Shown: positions 20,001 through 31,889 of the stretch, piece by piece | How positions within the stretch are numbered: the first letter of the stretch is position 1 | Layout of the letters: each line of letters begins with the position of its first letter | Origin: CAVVEQ01 sp963828855 | Lineage (GTDB): Bacteria > Chloroflexota > Anaerolineae > Anaerolineales > Anaerolineaceae | Length of the DNA: 64,000 nucleotides | Reading direction: 5' to 3' | NCBI GenBank assembly: GCA_963828855.1 | Contig: CAWHGB010000005.1 | Span: 1-64,000 of the forward strand | Made by a program: the position numbers and the translations under genes | The notes under the pieces: model-generated | Told to the model about the DNA's origin: nothing | Database searches by the model: none | Seen by the model: only the letters and a program-made list of their open reading frames with translations

Positions 20001-20040
20001 ACACCACCTTACAATTAACCTACGCAAGTGGCGGGGGTGA

Positions 20041-20069
20041 TTGCCAAGCCCACATTATTTTGCTATGAT
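20041..20069 (+). promoter_or_regulatory. sigma70-type promoter of the large beta-helix gene
   Basis: TTGCCA (20041-20046) and TATGAT (20064-20069) with a 17-base spacer, about 100 bases before the start codon at 20168. Confidence 0.5.
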
Positions 20070-20167
20070 ATAGCCAATCAAACCTTTGCTCTGCAGGCGG
20101 GAAAGCCAGCGGAGGTTATCCGTATCGTCGATCGTGCCAATTTCATATTTGATCCAGGAGGATTCCA

Positions 20168-23100
20168 ATGAAACCCTTCCGTATCCACTTCATAGCACTT
20201 GCCCTCGGCATCGCGCTAATCTTCGCGTTCCTGCTCGCCGGGCCCGTCTTTGCCCAGGATGAGCTGCCCCCCGCGCCTCCGGAGGAACCCGCGGTTGCGG
20301 AAACAGTTCCCGCCGTGGAGGAAGCCGCCCCGGCGGAGGAGCCGCTGCCCGCCGAGGAACCCCCGGCTGTGCCGGTTGGGGGGAACCGCTACCGGTGGAG
20401 GAGCCTGCGGAAGTGATCGTGGAAGAGGTGGTGCCTCCTGTGGAGGAACCGGCGGTGGAAGCCGCGCCGGAGATCATTGCCCTGGATGAGGGCGGCGCGG
20501 TGCTGCCCCTGGCAAGCGAGGAAGCCGCCGAACGGTGGCTAGCGGCGACCCGTATTTCAAGGATGGGGCGATTTACCGGGGTGGCACGATGGTGGAGGTT
20601 GTGCTGCGATTGTTCTACCGGCAAATGCACGCCTTCACAGTGTCAATGCTCTTAGGATGCGATTAATGCTTACTGGCTATATCACCAACGGCAACGTGGC
20701 CCGATCTATATTGAGGCAGATACTTACACGTTCCCTTCGGTGATTTGACATGAATGCCACTGTTACCCAATCTTACTGGATTTACCGGTTGATCGGAATT
20801 AGGCAGCGGAGAGGTGATCCTGAACTTCAGTGCATGTAATCTTCACGTGACGATCACAATGCCCCCGCAGGGTTCACCCTGCAGGGTATGAAGATCACAG
20901 GAAACATCGCGGCACCTCTGGTGAATATTTCATCACTAATACCGGGAACCTGACACTGACAGACCTGGATCATTACAAAATCCAAACACCAACCGAGACG
21001 GGTCTGCAAATTACCGGGCAGACTGGAAATGTGACCCTCAACACAGTAAAAGCTGACCTGAATGGAGATCAGGGTGCATATATTACGGGAGTAACCGGCA
21101 ATGTGACCATCAACAACAGCTCCTTCGATTCCAACGGCCAGGGTGGCAGGGCACAGGCAAGAACAGCCTGAAAGTGGATCGCGGCCGGCACGATCACCCT
21201 CAACGGGGTTTCCGCCAGCAATTTCACCCGCGGCAACGGCGCCTGGCTGGAATCGGATAAGGGCATCACGGTCAAGAACAGCCTGTTCAACGGAAATTCA
21301 GATAGTGTAGGGGCTAACAATAACTGGGGTTAGGGGTTGTATATTCCTGTCACCAATAAAGGCCCTGTCCTCCTGGATCATGTATTTGCCAACCGCAATA
21401 CAGGAGAAAAAGGCATCAGCATTGAAACCAGCACAGGCGGGGCGGTGACCCTGAACACGGTGGAGGCAACCCGCAACTACCGGGGAATATATATTGACAA
21501 CTGTTGGAATACGGGGTCGGGCTGCAGCACAACCGCCGGGGCAGTGAGCCTGACAAATGTCAGTTTTATCGACCCGGTTGTAATACCAGGGTAACCCGAT
21601 GGGCAACCTCTGGTTGTATGCCAACGGGGCGATCACCGGTAATACCATCACCTCGGCGTATGCAACGAATAGCTCTGGGGATGGGGGGATCTTCCTGGAT
21701 AATTCAGACGCGAAATCGGTCAGCGCGGTGACCCTCTCAAATATCAACAATTTTTCCAACAATGTAAATGGGTTGGCGGTTTTCTCGCGCGGCGCGGTCA
21801 CCCTGAACCATGTGGAATCCTACGCCAACAGTTCTGGCACGACGAGCGGGATATAATCTAATACGCTTGGGGCGGTGACCTTCTTGAGCACCCTGGGAAA
21901 TAATCGGGCGGATAGCAATCCCGGATACGGGGTGAACATCTCGACCTCTGGCGCGGTATCAATCAGCAAGTTGGATGCCAGTAATAATGCCTCTGCCAAT
22001 CTGTCACATTAACAACACCACGGGAACCGGGTCGGTGACCATCACCGGGGGTGACTTTAGCAGTAGTTCAAGTGGCAGCGGTTTGGTAGTGCAAAGCCGG
22101 GGAGCGATCACCCTAACGGATATATATGCTCCTTACAACACAGGGGATGGCATATACCTGGATAACTCCAGCGCACCCAGCGCCCAGCCGGTGACGATCA
22201 AATCTTCCACCACCGAAAGGAATAATACCGTTTCCGGCAACAACGGGTATGGGTTGTGTGTATTAATTCCTCGGGAATATTTCGGTCACCGGGTTGTATG
22301 AGCTACAATTCTAATGCCGGAGATCGAGGCCATGTTTACCTGGAAAACACAACCGGAACCGGGACGGTAAGCCTGGCGAATAGTTATATCCGTATGGCCG
22401 ATGACCCATCCGGTTCTGGTGCTGTTTACATCTTATCCAGAGGAGCGGTCACAATCAGTCGGTTCGGATTTTCGCAACAATTACGATTCCGGGTTGGTGA
22501 TCGATAACACTTATTCATCCGGTACACCTGGCGTGACCCTTATCGATACATACTTTAGTGATAACGACAGCACCGGGCTGGTGGTTTGGAGCAATGGCGC
22601 GGTCAAGCTTACCAATTTACCTTCGATTCGATGGATGCTTGGGTGGCGCTTCGATCAACACTCCGGGTCCGTGACATTGGATAGAACTGGTTCCGATTCA
22701 AATTCTTTTTCATATAATACTGGTCTTGGGATGGACGATCAGACGCCGGCGGGGCAGTTACGATCAAACGGACCACGGTGTAATACAACACAGGCTATGG
22801 CCTCAAATTAACAACGCGACTACGGTGTCCATTTCTGACAGCTATTTCAGCTATCACCTCACAAACCTGGGGTTGAGCGTGACCTCGAGCGGCGCGATCA
22901 CCTTGAATAATGTTGACGCCACGGGACAATGCCACCTACGGCCTCCTACTGGATAACAGCGGCAGCCCGACTGCCGGGGTTACTTTCACCGCTCCTTCGA
23001 ACGGGGAAAATTACTTTAACGGTAATGGTACCGCCAACCTCAGGATCCTTACCAACGGCAAGCTTAGCATGACCAATGTGAACTCCAACGTTTCACCAAA

Positions 23101-26100
23101 GGCGATCGATGTTCCGCTGACCGTTGGCGATGTCAGCCTCACGAATATTACCTTCAGCAACACCAGCGGCGGCGATGCGGCTGCGTTCAATTCAAATGGC
23201 GTCGTTACCGCGACAAATGTAAACACTTCGATCGTCATCCGGCAACGGCTTGATGATCGATAATAGCTTCGCTGCTCCCCGCTTCGCCGAAGCCGGTCAC
23301 CATCACGGACTTTTACGATGGAAGTTCCACGGGAACCTACGGGCTTTATATTATGACCGATGGCGCGATCACCGTTACGGATTTCAACGTCTAATGGCGG
23401 GGACAGTCGTGATTATGGGGTCTATCTGGATAATACCGGGAGCCTGGTGAAAGCCCCTGTGACTATAAAAAAGCCTTGCTTTATTTACGATCGATAATCG
23501 GCGCATAATTTTGACGTTGCCGGGGTGTAACATCCTCAGCCACGGCCTGGTGACGATGGATAATCTGTCTAATTTACTATAACACCACCGGGGTGGTGGT
23601 CAACACCGATACTGGCGGGGTCACCATCACGAATTCCTACATCCAATACAACACCAATGGGATGGATATTACCGCTGGAGGCGCGATCAGCGCTGAATTT
23701 GGTGTACTGCTGATCAGAATAACGGCGCGGGGATAACCCTCAAGAACGACGGGGTACCCGGCGCAGCTGTGACGCTGACGAATGTGGATGTCTCTGATAA
23801 CGATACCACCGCGTTGAAGATCATATTCCGCGGGGGCGGTGACGATCACCAACCTGGATGCCGGTTCCCAGGACATGGCAGGCAGCCTGGGGCTGGATAT
23901 CACCACCTCCGGCTCGGTGACAATCGGGTACACCGGGAGCATCTGGAATAATTTCGGTTATGGCGTGGGCAGCGGCGGAAAGATCGTCGCCGGGGGGAAT
24001 ATCACGCTGAAGAGGATTGCCGCCCAAAATAATGCCAACGGGTACGGTTTTGATATCAGCACGAGCAGCGGTTCCATCTCGATCACTGACGGTAACTTCT
24101 ACAACAACCAAACCTTTGGACTCCGAGCTGTCATCACTTCAGGCAGCGGCGCGATCACCCTGACCAACGTGGATGCCTACAGCAACCACACATTGTACGG
24201 TGCCACCCTGGATAACTTTGGCGGGACCGGCGGGATCACCATCAACGGCACCAGTGTTGACTACTTCTGATTTCAATGGAAATGCTACAGTAAACCTGGA
24301 CCTCAACACGAAAGGCGCGGTGACGCTGAATTATGTTGATTGCCGGCAACGCTCCCAACGGGATCAAGTTCCCAGTCCTGGGGTTCCCGGTGGGTAACGT
24401 GACCATGAACTACGTGACCGTGAATTATATTTCTGCACCCGCCACGTACGCTTTGAAATTCGAATCCAACGGAGTGGTGACCCTCTCACACATCAACGCG
24501 ACAAGTGCCGCTGGCGGCGGGATCTACATCGAAAATTCAAACGTGAGCCTGCCCAAGAACGTGACCTTGTTGGATATCTACGCTCCCGGTTCGACTGGGG
24601 AATACGCGATCTATGTTCACTCCAAAGGCGCTATCAGCGCCAAGGACCTGGATGTGTATGATTATGGTTCGCGACTGTACGGGGTGAAGCTGGATAATTC
24701 CGTCAGCGGCGCCACCGGCGGGGTGACAGTGGGAATCGCTGCCATGACCTATTATAACAACATGGATGGGCCAACGAATGAGGGTTTGAATATTCTCAGC
24801 AACGGTCCGGTCAGCGTTGCGAATGTGAACGCCAATGGCACGGGCAATGGTATCACCATCAACAACCAGGGTATCGGCCTAAGCGGGACCGGGTGCCGTC
24901 ACCCTGACGAACATCTCAGTGGGCACAAGCACCAACACGGGGATCGCGGTCCTTACTAACGGGATCGTGGCGGTCACTGGTATTTACGAATACAACAATC
25001 GGGACAAGCGGTTCCGGGTTAGGTCTTGATATCCAGGTCGGCTTATCCAGTGGCGGTTCGAGCGGAACGGTTTCCCTCACCAACGTGGATGTATCCTACA
25101 GCCGGGGGGACGAGGTCAGCATCCAGGCACATCGCCAGGTCACGCTGAAGAATGTTGATGTGGATGACGGTTCCTATTTCGGCAGGGGAGTCTATATCCA
25201 CACCGATGGCGGGGTCAGTGTCCTGGATCCGGGTGGAATCAATTGGAATGAGATCTCAGAGAATCCCGGAACGAACCTGGAGATCGAAGCGGGGGGAGAT
25301 GTGACGCTGCAAAAGGTCATCTCTGAAAACAGCGACACAGGGTACGGGGTGAAGGTGACCACCACATCCGGAAAGGTAACCATAACCAATATCAATACCT
25401 ACTATAACAACCAGAATGGATTGTGGGTGGATGCCGGAGGAGCAATCAGCCTCACCGGGGCGGACCTCCGCGATGATGTGCTAAGTAGCGCCATGCTGGA
25501 TAACACCGGCGGTGGCAGCGTGGCAGGCGTGACGGTGACCAACAGCACCTTTTATTCTTCAAACAGCACCTTGCCGGGTAATGGCGGGCTTCTGATCGCC
25601 ACCGACGGGGCAGTCCTTCTCAACCAGGTCACTTCCACAGACCACAATGGGTTCGGTGCTTATATCACCATTAACAACCCATTCACCGCGGCAGTCACGG
25701 TCAATAAGAGCGTTTTCAGTGATAATCGATACGATGGCTTACACATTGAGAGTTCCGGGGTTGTCACCATCAACGGGATCACGGCCGACAGAAATTCTGA
25801 TTCAGGTGCGAACGGAGTGTATATCAATAATACAACCGGAACCGGAAGTGTCTCTGTGCTTGCAACGTTGGGTGTCAATAACTTTAATGACAACGGGTAT
25901 GTTGGTTTGGCAGTCTTCAGCCACGGCGCGGTGGTCCTCAATAATGCGACCGCCAACTATAACGCAGGCCAGGTCGGGATTGGGATCATTAATACCGGCG
26001 GAGTAGCCGGGGTTGGCAAGGTCACAGTCACCGGGGTTGTGGTCAAGCACAACAATACTTCCGGGCTCGCGATAACTTCCAACGGGGTGGTCACGGTCAC

Positions 26101-26365
26101 AAGTGTCGAAGCCATCTCAAATGGGTTGTCCGGCACAGGGTACACCGGCATCGATATCACCACTACCAATGGTTACAACGTCGCTTGTGCAGAATAGCGT
26201 GACCAGCGGAAACGGTAAGAACGGCATCTTCGCCAATTTGGTCGCCGGGACGATCACGGTCAAAAAGACCTTCTACATGGGTAACAACCGGCTGCACCGT
26301 CATAGGTTCTAAATAACCTGATCCGAGTATCTGGCAACACTGGTATCATTGTCCTTAATCCTTAA
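20168..26365 (+). CDS. giant secreted beta-strand-repeat (right-handed beta-helix) protein (heavily frameshifted)
   Basis: About 2,060 codons with frameshifts roughly every 200-400 bases. A signal peptide (MKPFRIHFIALALGIALIFA) with a cleavage-type VFAQ end precedes a Pro/Glu/Ala-rich stretch to about 20540. The rest is a repetitive beta-helix whose turns follow a pattern of GAVTLNNVDA, a few Asn/Gly residues, G-I-Y-L-D-N, then V-T-I-T-G. Examples are near 21440, 21790, 22100, 22890, 24150 and 25930. Longest clean stretch: 25085-26190. The likely true end is the frame finishing GNTGIIVLNP at 26365, just before a terminator. No anchor, dockerin or sorting signal is visible. An adhesin or surface-layer role is possible; true gene decay cannot be excluded. 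Confidence 0.72.
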
Positions 26366-26389
26366 CCCTATGCGCGAATTTAGAATCCT

Positions 26390-26418
26390 CCGCCCCGGCT
26401 CAGCCCGGGGCGGTTCTT
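26390..26418 (+). terminator. rho-independent terminator after the giant beta-helix gene
   Basis: The nine-base stem CCGCCCCGG (26390-26398) pairs with CCGGGGCGG (26405-26413) and is followed by TTCTTTTCCCC. Confidence 0.85.
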
Positions 26419-26460
26419 TTCCCCTTCCTGCGCTATAATTTCGGGAAGGGAAATATCAGA

Positions 26461-28691
26461 TTGGCGAAGAAATCCGCACCAAAAAAAGAAGAAAACTGTC
26501 CTGCGGGTGAAGCCGGGGGATTCGCTTTCCATCTCCATTCACGTGGAAGCGCCCCCGCCGGCAGCACAAACCGGCTGGATACCCGAAACCAGCCGCAAAA
26601 CCGGGCTTCTTCGCCCGCACCGCGGCTGCCATCCGCGCCTTTTTCCGCCGACCGAAGGTGAGCGCCTTCTTCAAGGCCGTCTTCTCGCCGATGGGGCTTT
26701 TCATCATCGGCTGCGCGCTCTTCACCCTCACCCGCTTCATCCGCCTGCCTGATTTTCCCCTTTACTTCGCCTGCGATGAAGCCCTCACCGCCCTGCGCGG
26801 GCTGGATCTCGTCCGGGACTGGCGGCTTCGACTACAACCATTACTTCCTCCCCCCGCTCTTCATAAACGATGGCAAGTACTCCCTGGGCACCACCGTCTA
26901 CCTGCAGATCCTGCCGCTGCTGGCCTTCGGGAAATCGGTCTGGGTGGTGCGCGGGGTCTCGGCGCTGCTTTCGCTCGCGGGGGTGATCTGGTTCTCGCTC
27001 ATTCTGCGGGATATCTTCAAGCTTCGTCTTTGGTGGGCGGGAGCCTTCCTGCTGGGGGTCACACCGGCCTGGTTCCTTTTTTCACGCACCGCCTTCGAGA
27101 CAGCCCAGATGACCGCGCTCTACGCCGGGGCGCTCTATTACTACCTGCTCTACCGAACCGGAAGACCACGCTTCCTGTTTGCTTCGGTTATTCTGTTCAT
27201 GCTGGCATTCTACGCCTACCTGCCTGGCGAGGTGATCGTCACCCTCACCCTGCTGGCATTGGGGTTGATCGATATCAGGATCCACATCCGCAACTGGAAG
27301 GTTGCACTGCCAGCGCTGGGGGTCCTGCTGCTGCTCGCGCTGCCGATGATCAATTTTGTTCGTTTCCAACCTGATCTTTATTTCAGCGCCGCCCAGCATT
27401 TCGATTCCTTCCTGTTAAAAGAGATCCCGATTTATGGGAAGGTTCAGATCTTTGCTGGCAATTATATAAAGGGCCTCAACCCGATTTACTGGTTCTCGCC
27501 AAGGGTTAGCGAGGATGTGCGCTACCTGATGAAGGGCTACGGGCATATCCTGATCGTCTTCCTTCCATTCGCAGTCTGGGGCGCGGTGCGGCTCTTCCGG
27601 CGTCGGAACAGCTCCGAGCTGCTGGCAGTGCTGGTACCCTTTTTTGCCGCCCCGGTGGCAGGCGCCCTGATCAAGACCGAGGTCGCCCGTGCGCTGGTGA
27701 TGGTTCTGCCCTACGGGATGCTCATCATGCTTGGATTGCAGGCGGGGGCGGAATGGCTGGAGGGACGCAAGGTGCGGCGGGGGTGGATCACTGCCGGGAT
27801 CGTGGTGCTCTTTTCCGCCGGCCAGGTCTATATGCTGACCGATACGCTCAAACATGGTCCCACCTGGTGGACCGATTACGGCATCAGCGGCATCCAATAC
27901 GGCGCCAACCAGGTCTTCAAGGAAGCCTTGGCATTATTCCGCGGAACACCCGGATACGAAGGTGTATATCTCGGGCGGCTGGACCTTCCAGGCTGATTCC
28001 CTGCAGAGCGTTCTTCGTCCCGCCCGGTGCGCCGGTGGACCTGGCGACTCCCGACCAGATGCCCGACCGGATCGCCAGCGGGGAGGACCTCACCTTCGTG
28101 GTCACCCCCGAGGAATACAAGCGCCTGGTGGAATCCGGCGATTACGAGCCCATCCAGGTGGAAAAGATCATCCCCTGCCCGGATGGCAGCCCGTGTTTCC
28201 GATATGATCAGGTTGCAGTTCAGACCCGAAGTGGCACAACATCTGCAGGCTGGCCTGGCCGAGCAGGCGCAGCCGGTGGAGACCGGGGCGCTTTGGAACG
28301 GGATGGCGCTGGAAACCTCCCTCACCGCCCTGGGCGAAGGGAAGGTTGGCAATCTTTTCGATGGCAACAACGATACCTTCATCCGCTCGGCGGAGATCAA
28401 CCCGCTGGTGATCAGCCTGGGCTTCCCGCAGGCCACCCCCCTCAGCGGCGTGAGCGTGCGCGTGGGTTCCGAGCCGGTCACCGTGACGGTGACGGTCAAC
28501 GCGCACGACCCGCAGAACCAGCAGGTCTTCACGCAATCAGAACCCAAGAGCGATGGATTACAAGAGAGATCCAGGTCGATTTCGATGACGCTCCAACAGG
28601 TCGATACCCTGGAAATCGCAGTACAGAACATGGACTCCCCGGAGAAGGGCTTTGTGCACATCTGGGAATTGGAACCTGCTCGCAGGGTGAG
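26461..28691 (+). CDS. GT39/ArnT-like glycosyltransferase membrane protein with C-terminal discoidin-like domain (frameshifted)
   Basis: About 740 codons. A basic N-terminus (TTG start, MAKKSAPKK) leads to SISIHVEAPPPAAQTGW and FFARTAAAIRAFFRRPK, then roughly ten transmembrane helices from 26690. LYFACDEALTALRGLDLVRD holds the acidic pair in the first luminal loop typical of GT39/GT-C enzymes using lipid-phosphate sugars. After the last helix (RRGWITAGIVVLFSAGQVYM) an extracytoplasmic part contains DLTFVVTPEEYKRLVESGDY and an F5/8-like module (NLFDGNNDTFIRSAEINPLV). Shifts lie near 26500, 26590, 26815, 27985, 28215 and the end; the likely end is WELNLLAG at 28691 if one base is corrected. It precedes surE by a few bases. 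Confidence 0.75.
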
Positions 28692-28696
28692 GAAAA

Positions 28697-29519
28697 ATGA
28701 TGACAGAAGCGAAAAAACAGATCCTGCTGACCAACGATGACGGCATCCAATCCCCGGGGCTGTGGGCAGCCGCGGAGGCGCTGAGCGAGCTGGGGTATGT
28801 GACCGTGGCCGCACCGCGCGAGCAATCCTCCGGGGCCGGGCGCAGCCTGCCGGTGGAGTTCGACGGGCGCATCGAGCCCTCGAAACTGAGCGTCAACGGC
28901 CAGGATTGGACGGTCTATGCCGTGGGCGGCACGCCCACCGCGGCGGTGATGCACGCCGTGCTGGAGATCCTGCCCGAAAAACCCGACCTGGTCGTCTCGG
29001 GCATCAACTACGGCGAGAACCCGGGCACCGATATCACCATGTCCGGCACGGTGGGGGCGGCCATTGAAGGCGCGGCGCTGGGCATCCCCTCCATGGCGGT
29101 CTCGCTGCAGCTCAAGGATGTGCTCACCGATTACCTCAGCCATTCCAGCGAGGTGGATTTCAGCGTGGCGGGGCATTTCACCCGGCTGGTTGCGGGTATG
29201 CTGCTGGAGAAGCGCTTCCCCAAGGGCGTGGACCTGGTGAACGTGAACGTCCCGCGCAGCGCCACCCCCGAAACACCCTGGCGCATCACCTGCCTGGCGG
29301 ATTTTCGCTATTTCAAGCCGTATGTGGAACGCGAGGGCGGGTATCAATTCCAAGACGAAAGTGCTGGCGGATATCGACATCCACCCCGGAGAGGTCTCCC
29401 CGGATTCGGATATCCACGCCTTTCTGTTTGATAAGGTTGTCTCGGTCACCCCGCTCACCCTGGATATGACCGCGCGGGTGGATTTGAAGGAGCTGGAGAA
29501 GAGGTTGAGGACGGGATAA
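28697..29519 (+). CDS. surE: 5'-nucleotidase SurE (frameshifted)
   Basis: Survival protein SurE, a metal-dependent 5'/3'-nucleotidase. ILLTNDDGIQSPGLWAAAEA starts with the two aspartates of the metal site. VAAPREQSSGAGRSLP carries the conserved serine, VVSGINYGENPGTDITMSGT carries the asparagine ligand and S-G-T signature. The frame shifts near 29350; the tail (ADIDIHPGEVSPDSDIHAFL) continues in another frame to the stop at 29519. Total about 273 residues, normal. ATG 28697 and 28700 are both possible after GAGG. It directly follows the GT39-like gene and precedes a small membrane protein by one base. Confidence 0.93.
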
Positions 29520-29520
29520 G

Positions 29521-29908
29521 ATGGCTCTTGAGGAGGCAGGTATGGATTCGATGAGGATCATCCTTTCGGGAGCCTGGGTGGCGCTGATGCTCACCTACCT
29601 GCTGGGCGATGTGCTGCGCATCTTCAGCGGGGATACCCAGCGGATGGAGAACGATCTCAAGAAGTTCACCGGCGGAATGTGGACAGGGATCGCCGCGCTG
29701 ATGCTCATCCCCATCCTGATGGTCTTCCTGACCCTCGTCGTGCCCTACCCCGCGATCCGTTGGGTGAATATCATCGTCGCCATTTTCTTTTTTATTTTCA
29801 ATATCATCGGGCTGCCCACCTACCCATCCGTCTATGATAAGTTCCTGATCGTGGTCGGGCTTGGGTTTCAATCTGGTCACGATCTGGTACGCCTGGAACT
29901 GGGTCTGA
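29521..29908 (+). CDS. small four-helix membrane protein, DUF6326-like (frameshifted at 3' end)
   Basis: About 128 residues with four hydrophobic helices: IILSGAWVALMLTYLLGDVL, MWTGIAALMLIPILMVFLTL, WVNIIVAIFFFIFNIIGL, and a last helix that reads well only after a one-base shift near 29870 (FNLVTIWYAWNWV, stop at 29908). The pattern of a conserved aspartate in helix 1 (Y-L-L-G-D-V-L) and a final W-Y-A-W resembles DUF6326. Without the shift the frame would end in a polar tail at 29928. Function unknown. Confidence 0.75.
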
Positions 29909-30065
29909 TCACCCGGCAGGGTGAATGAACCTGGTTTGGGAGCAACAGGCTCTCCCCCAGGCAGGCGTTCTCCATAATCAATCACTCTTGTTGCTTTGGC
30001 AGACCGGTAATCCCGTCGTTTTTTATTCTTTCCGCAAGTAAATTGATGAAAAATCAATATGTATA

Positions 30066-30100
30066 ATATACTTGACATTATGTAAAGTATATGATATATT
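30066..30100 (+). promoter_or_regulatory. promoter with overlapping operator for the membrane protein/XRE pair
   Basis: TTGACA (30072-30077) and TATATT (30095-30100) are 17 bases apart. An inverted repeat, ATATACTT (30066-30073) and AAGTATAT (30085-30092), overlaps the -35 and the spacer. The nearby XRE-type regulator at 30608 is the natural candidate to bind it, giving autoregulation of the pair. Confidence 0.7.
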
Positions 30101-30153
30101 ATGTATGTAATTAATTACACCAAGTAATTTCTATCATACAAAAGGAGTTCGAA

Positions 30154-30606
30154 ATGTCTTCACGAGAAAAACACATTGTCGTCACCCTGGCCTGTTTCAG
30201 CCTTCTGCTGGGGTATTACCTGGTCAACTGGATCAGGATGTATCAAACCGTGGGGCTGGATCAAACCACGATCTTCCGCCTGTGGGGAACGGTCATCATC
30301 GCCGGTATCGTGGTGGTCATCGTCGGAACGATCCTCACCTACATCGGCTCCAATGTGGCCTATGCCATCAAAACCGGCAGGGGCGATGGCGAACCGATGG
30401 TGGAAGACGAACGCGATAAGCTTATCGAGCTGAAGGGCGAGTATGCCTCCTACATCGTTTTTTCCATTGGCGTATTCATCTCCATGCTCAGCTTCGTGTT
30501 CGGGCAGCCCGCCCTGATGATGTTCAGCCTGATCGTTTTCTTCTCCCTGCTGGCGCAGGTGGTGGGGGATATCTCCCAGCTCGTCCGCTACCGAAAGGGG
30601 GTCTGA
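30154..30606 (+). CDS. four-helix membrane protein, DUF2178-like, paired with an XRE regulator
   Basis: 150 residues. Helices near 8-28 (IVVTLACFSLLLGYYLVNW), 45-70 (LWGTVIIAGIVVVIVGTIL), 102-120 and 125-140, with a cytoplasmic loop GEPMVEDERDKLIELKGEYA. The D-E-R-D loop between helices 2 and 3 is typical of DUF2178-type proteins encoded beside small HTH regulators. The gene has an AAAGGAG ribosome binding site and is followed by the regulator after one base. Role unknown; the pairing suggests the regulator controls, or is modulated by, this membrane protein. Confidence 0.85.
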   Translation: MSSREKHIVVTLACFSLLLGYYLVNWIRMYQTVGLDQTTIFRLWGTVIIAGIVVVIVGTILTYIGSNVAYAIKTGRGDGEPMVEDERDKLIELKGEYASYIVFSIGVFISMLSFVFGQPALMMFSLIVFFSLLAQVVGDISQLVRYRKGV

Positions 30607-30607
30607 G

Positions 30608-30847
30608 ATGGAAAAGCGCCAGGTTCGCAACAATATCCGCAGGTTGCGTTTCTTCCAGAATGAAATGACCCAGGAGGAGCTGGCGGAGAAGACCGGCGTC
30701 ACGCGGCAGACGATCAACGCCATCGAAAGCGCCAAGTACTCCCCCTCCCTGGAGCTGGCATTCAAGATCGCCCTGGTATTCGGTGTCCCTTTGGAAGAAG
30801 TGTTCACCTACACCAGCGAAGATAAGCCAGCAGAAAACAAAGAATAG
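30608..30847 (+). CDS. XRE/YozG-like helix-turn-helix regulator
   Basis: 79 residues, nearly all a lambda-repressor-like HTH: NNIRRLRFFQNEMTQEELAE, KTGVTRQTINAIESAKYSPS with the recognition helix near residues 32-42, and ELAFKIALVFGVPLEEVFTY. There is no effector domain. Such short regulators commonly control an adjacent membrane protein. It is cotranscribed with the upstream gene and the probable binder of the inverted repeat at 30066-30092. Confidence 0.92.
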   Translation: MEKRQVRNNIRRLRFFQNEMTQEELAEKTGVTRQTINAIESAKYSPSLELAFKIALVFGVPLEEVFTYTSEDKPAENKE

Positions 30848-30882
30848 TTAAGAATCAAAAATACCGTTTAAAGGAAAATAAT

Positions 30883-31889
30883 ATGAAAGCCATCATTTAC
30901 GAAGAATACGGCCCCCCGGAAGTACTCCGGGGGGCGGAAGTGGAAAAACCCTCTCCGAAAGATAATGAGATTCTGATCCGGAACCATGCCTCACCGGTCA
31001 GCTTTGGGGATCTCGCCGCCCGAAATTTCATCAACCTGCCGGCAGATAAATTCTATATGCTATCCATCCTAAGGATCGTGACGCGCTTCATGTTCGGTTA
31101 CCGAAAACCAAAGAACAGGATCCTGGGGAGCGAGTTTTGCGGAGTGGTTGAAGCGACAGGCAATGAAGTGACCCGTTTTCAAAAGGGTGACCAGGTTTTT
31201 GGGTACCTGGGCAGCAAATTTGGGGCGTATGCAGAGTACGTATGCATGCCGGAAAAAGGAACGGTTGCCATAAAACCCGGAAACATGACGTTTGAGGAAG
31301 CTGCTGCTGTTCCATACGGTGCGATCATCGCCCGGAATCTGCTCGGGAAGGTGAAGATCCTCCCGGGGCAAAAGGTACTGGTGAATGGCGCAAGCGGAGG
31401 GATCGGGTCGGCAATGGTCCAGCTTGCAAAAAATTACGGGGCGGAAGTCACCGGCGTATGCGGCACGCCCAGGCTGGAGTACGTGAGAGCGTTAGGCGCC
31501 GATCACGTGATCGATTACACACGTCGAAGATTTCACCCAAAGCGGCAAGACCTACGATTTGATCATCGATATTCTGGGAAAGAGCTCTTTTTCGCGCTGT
31601 AAAAAAGCCCTCACGCCCAATGGAGTGTATTTGCTGGCCAGCTTCAAAATGAAACCGGTGCTCCAAATGATGTGGACGTCCCTATTCGGGTCACAAAAAG
31701 TGATCTGTGCGTTTTCTTCCGAAAGCGCAAATGATCTCATTTTTGTGAAGGAACTAGCCGAAGCAGGTAAATACAAATCGATCATCGATAAAGTCTTTCC
31801 CATGGAGCAGGCTGCTGAAGCGCATCGATACGCCGAATCGGGCTCTGAAAAAAGGGAATGTGATCATCACCATGGGGGAGACAAAATGA
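30883..31889 (+). CDS. zinc-independent MDR oxidoreductase (quinone oxidoreductase-like), first of a tandem pair (frameshifted)
   Basis: About 335 residues. N-terminal GroES-like domain MKAIIYEEYGPPEVLRGAEV with LGSEFCGVVEATGNEVTRFQ and KGDQVFGYLG. Rossmann domain VLVNGASGGIGSAMVQLAKN with the NADPH motif A/G-S-G-G-x-G, then GADHVIDYT. After a shift near 31520 (EDFTQSGKTYDLIIDILGKS) the rest reads to a stop at 31889, with another shift near 31845 (KKGNVIITMGETK). No catalytic zinc cysteines are seen, so it fits the quinone oxidoreductase/enoyl reductase branch. Its stop overlaps the next start (ATGA). Confidence 0.88.
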
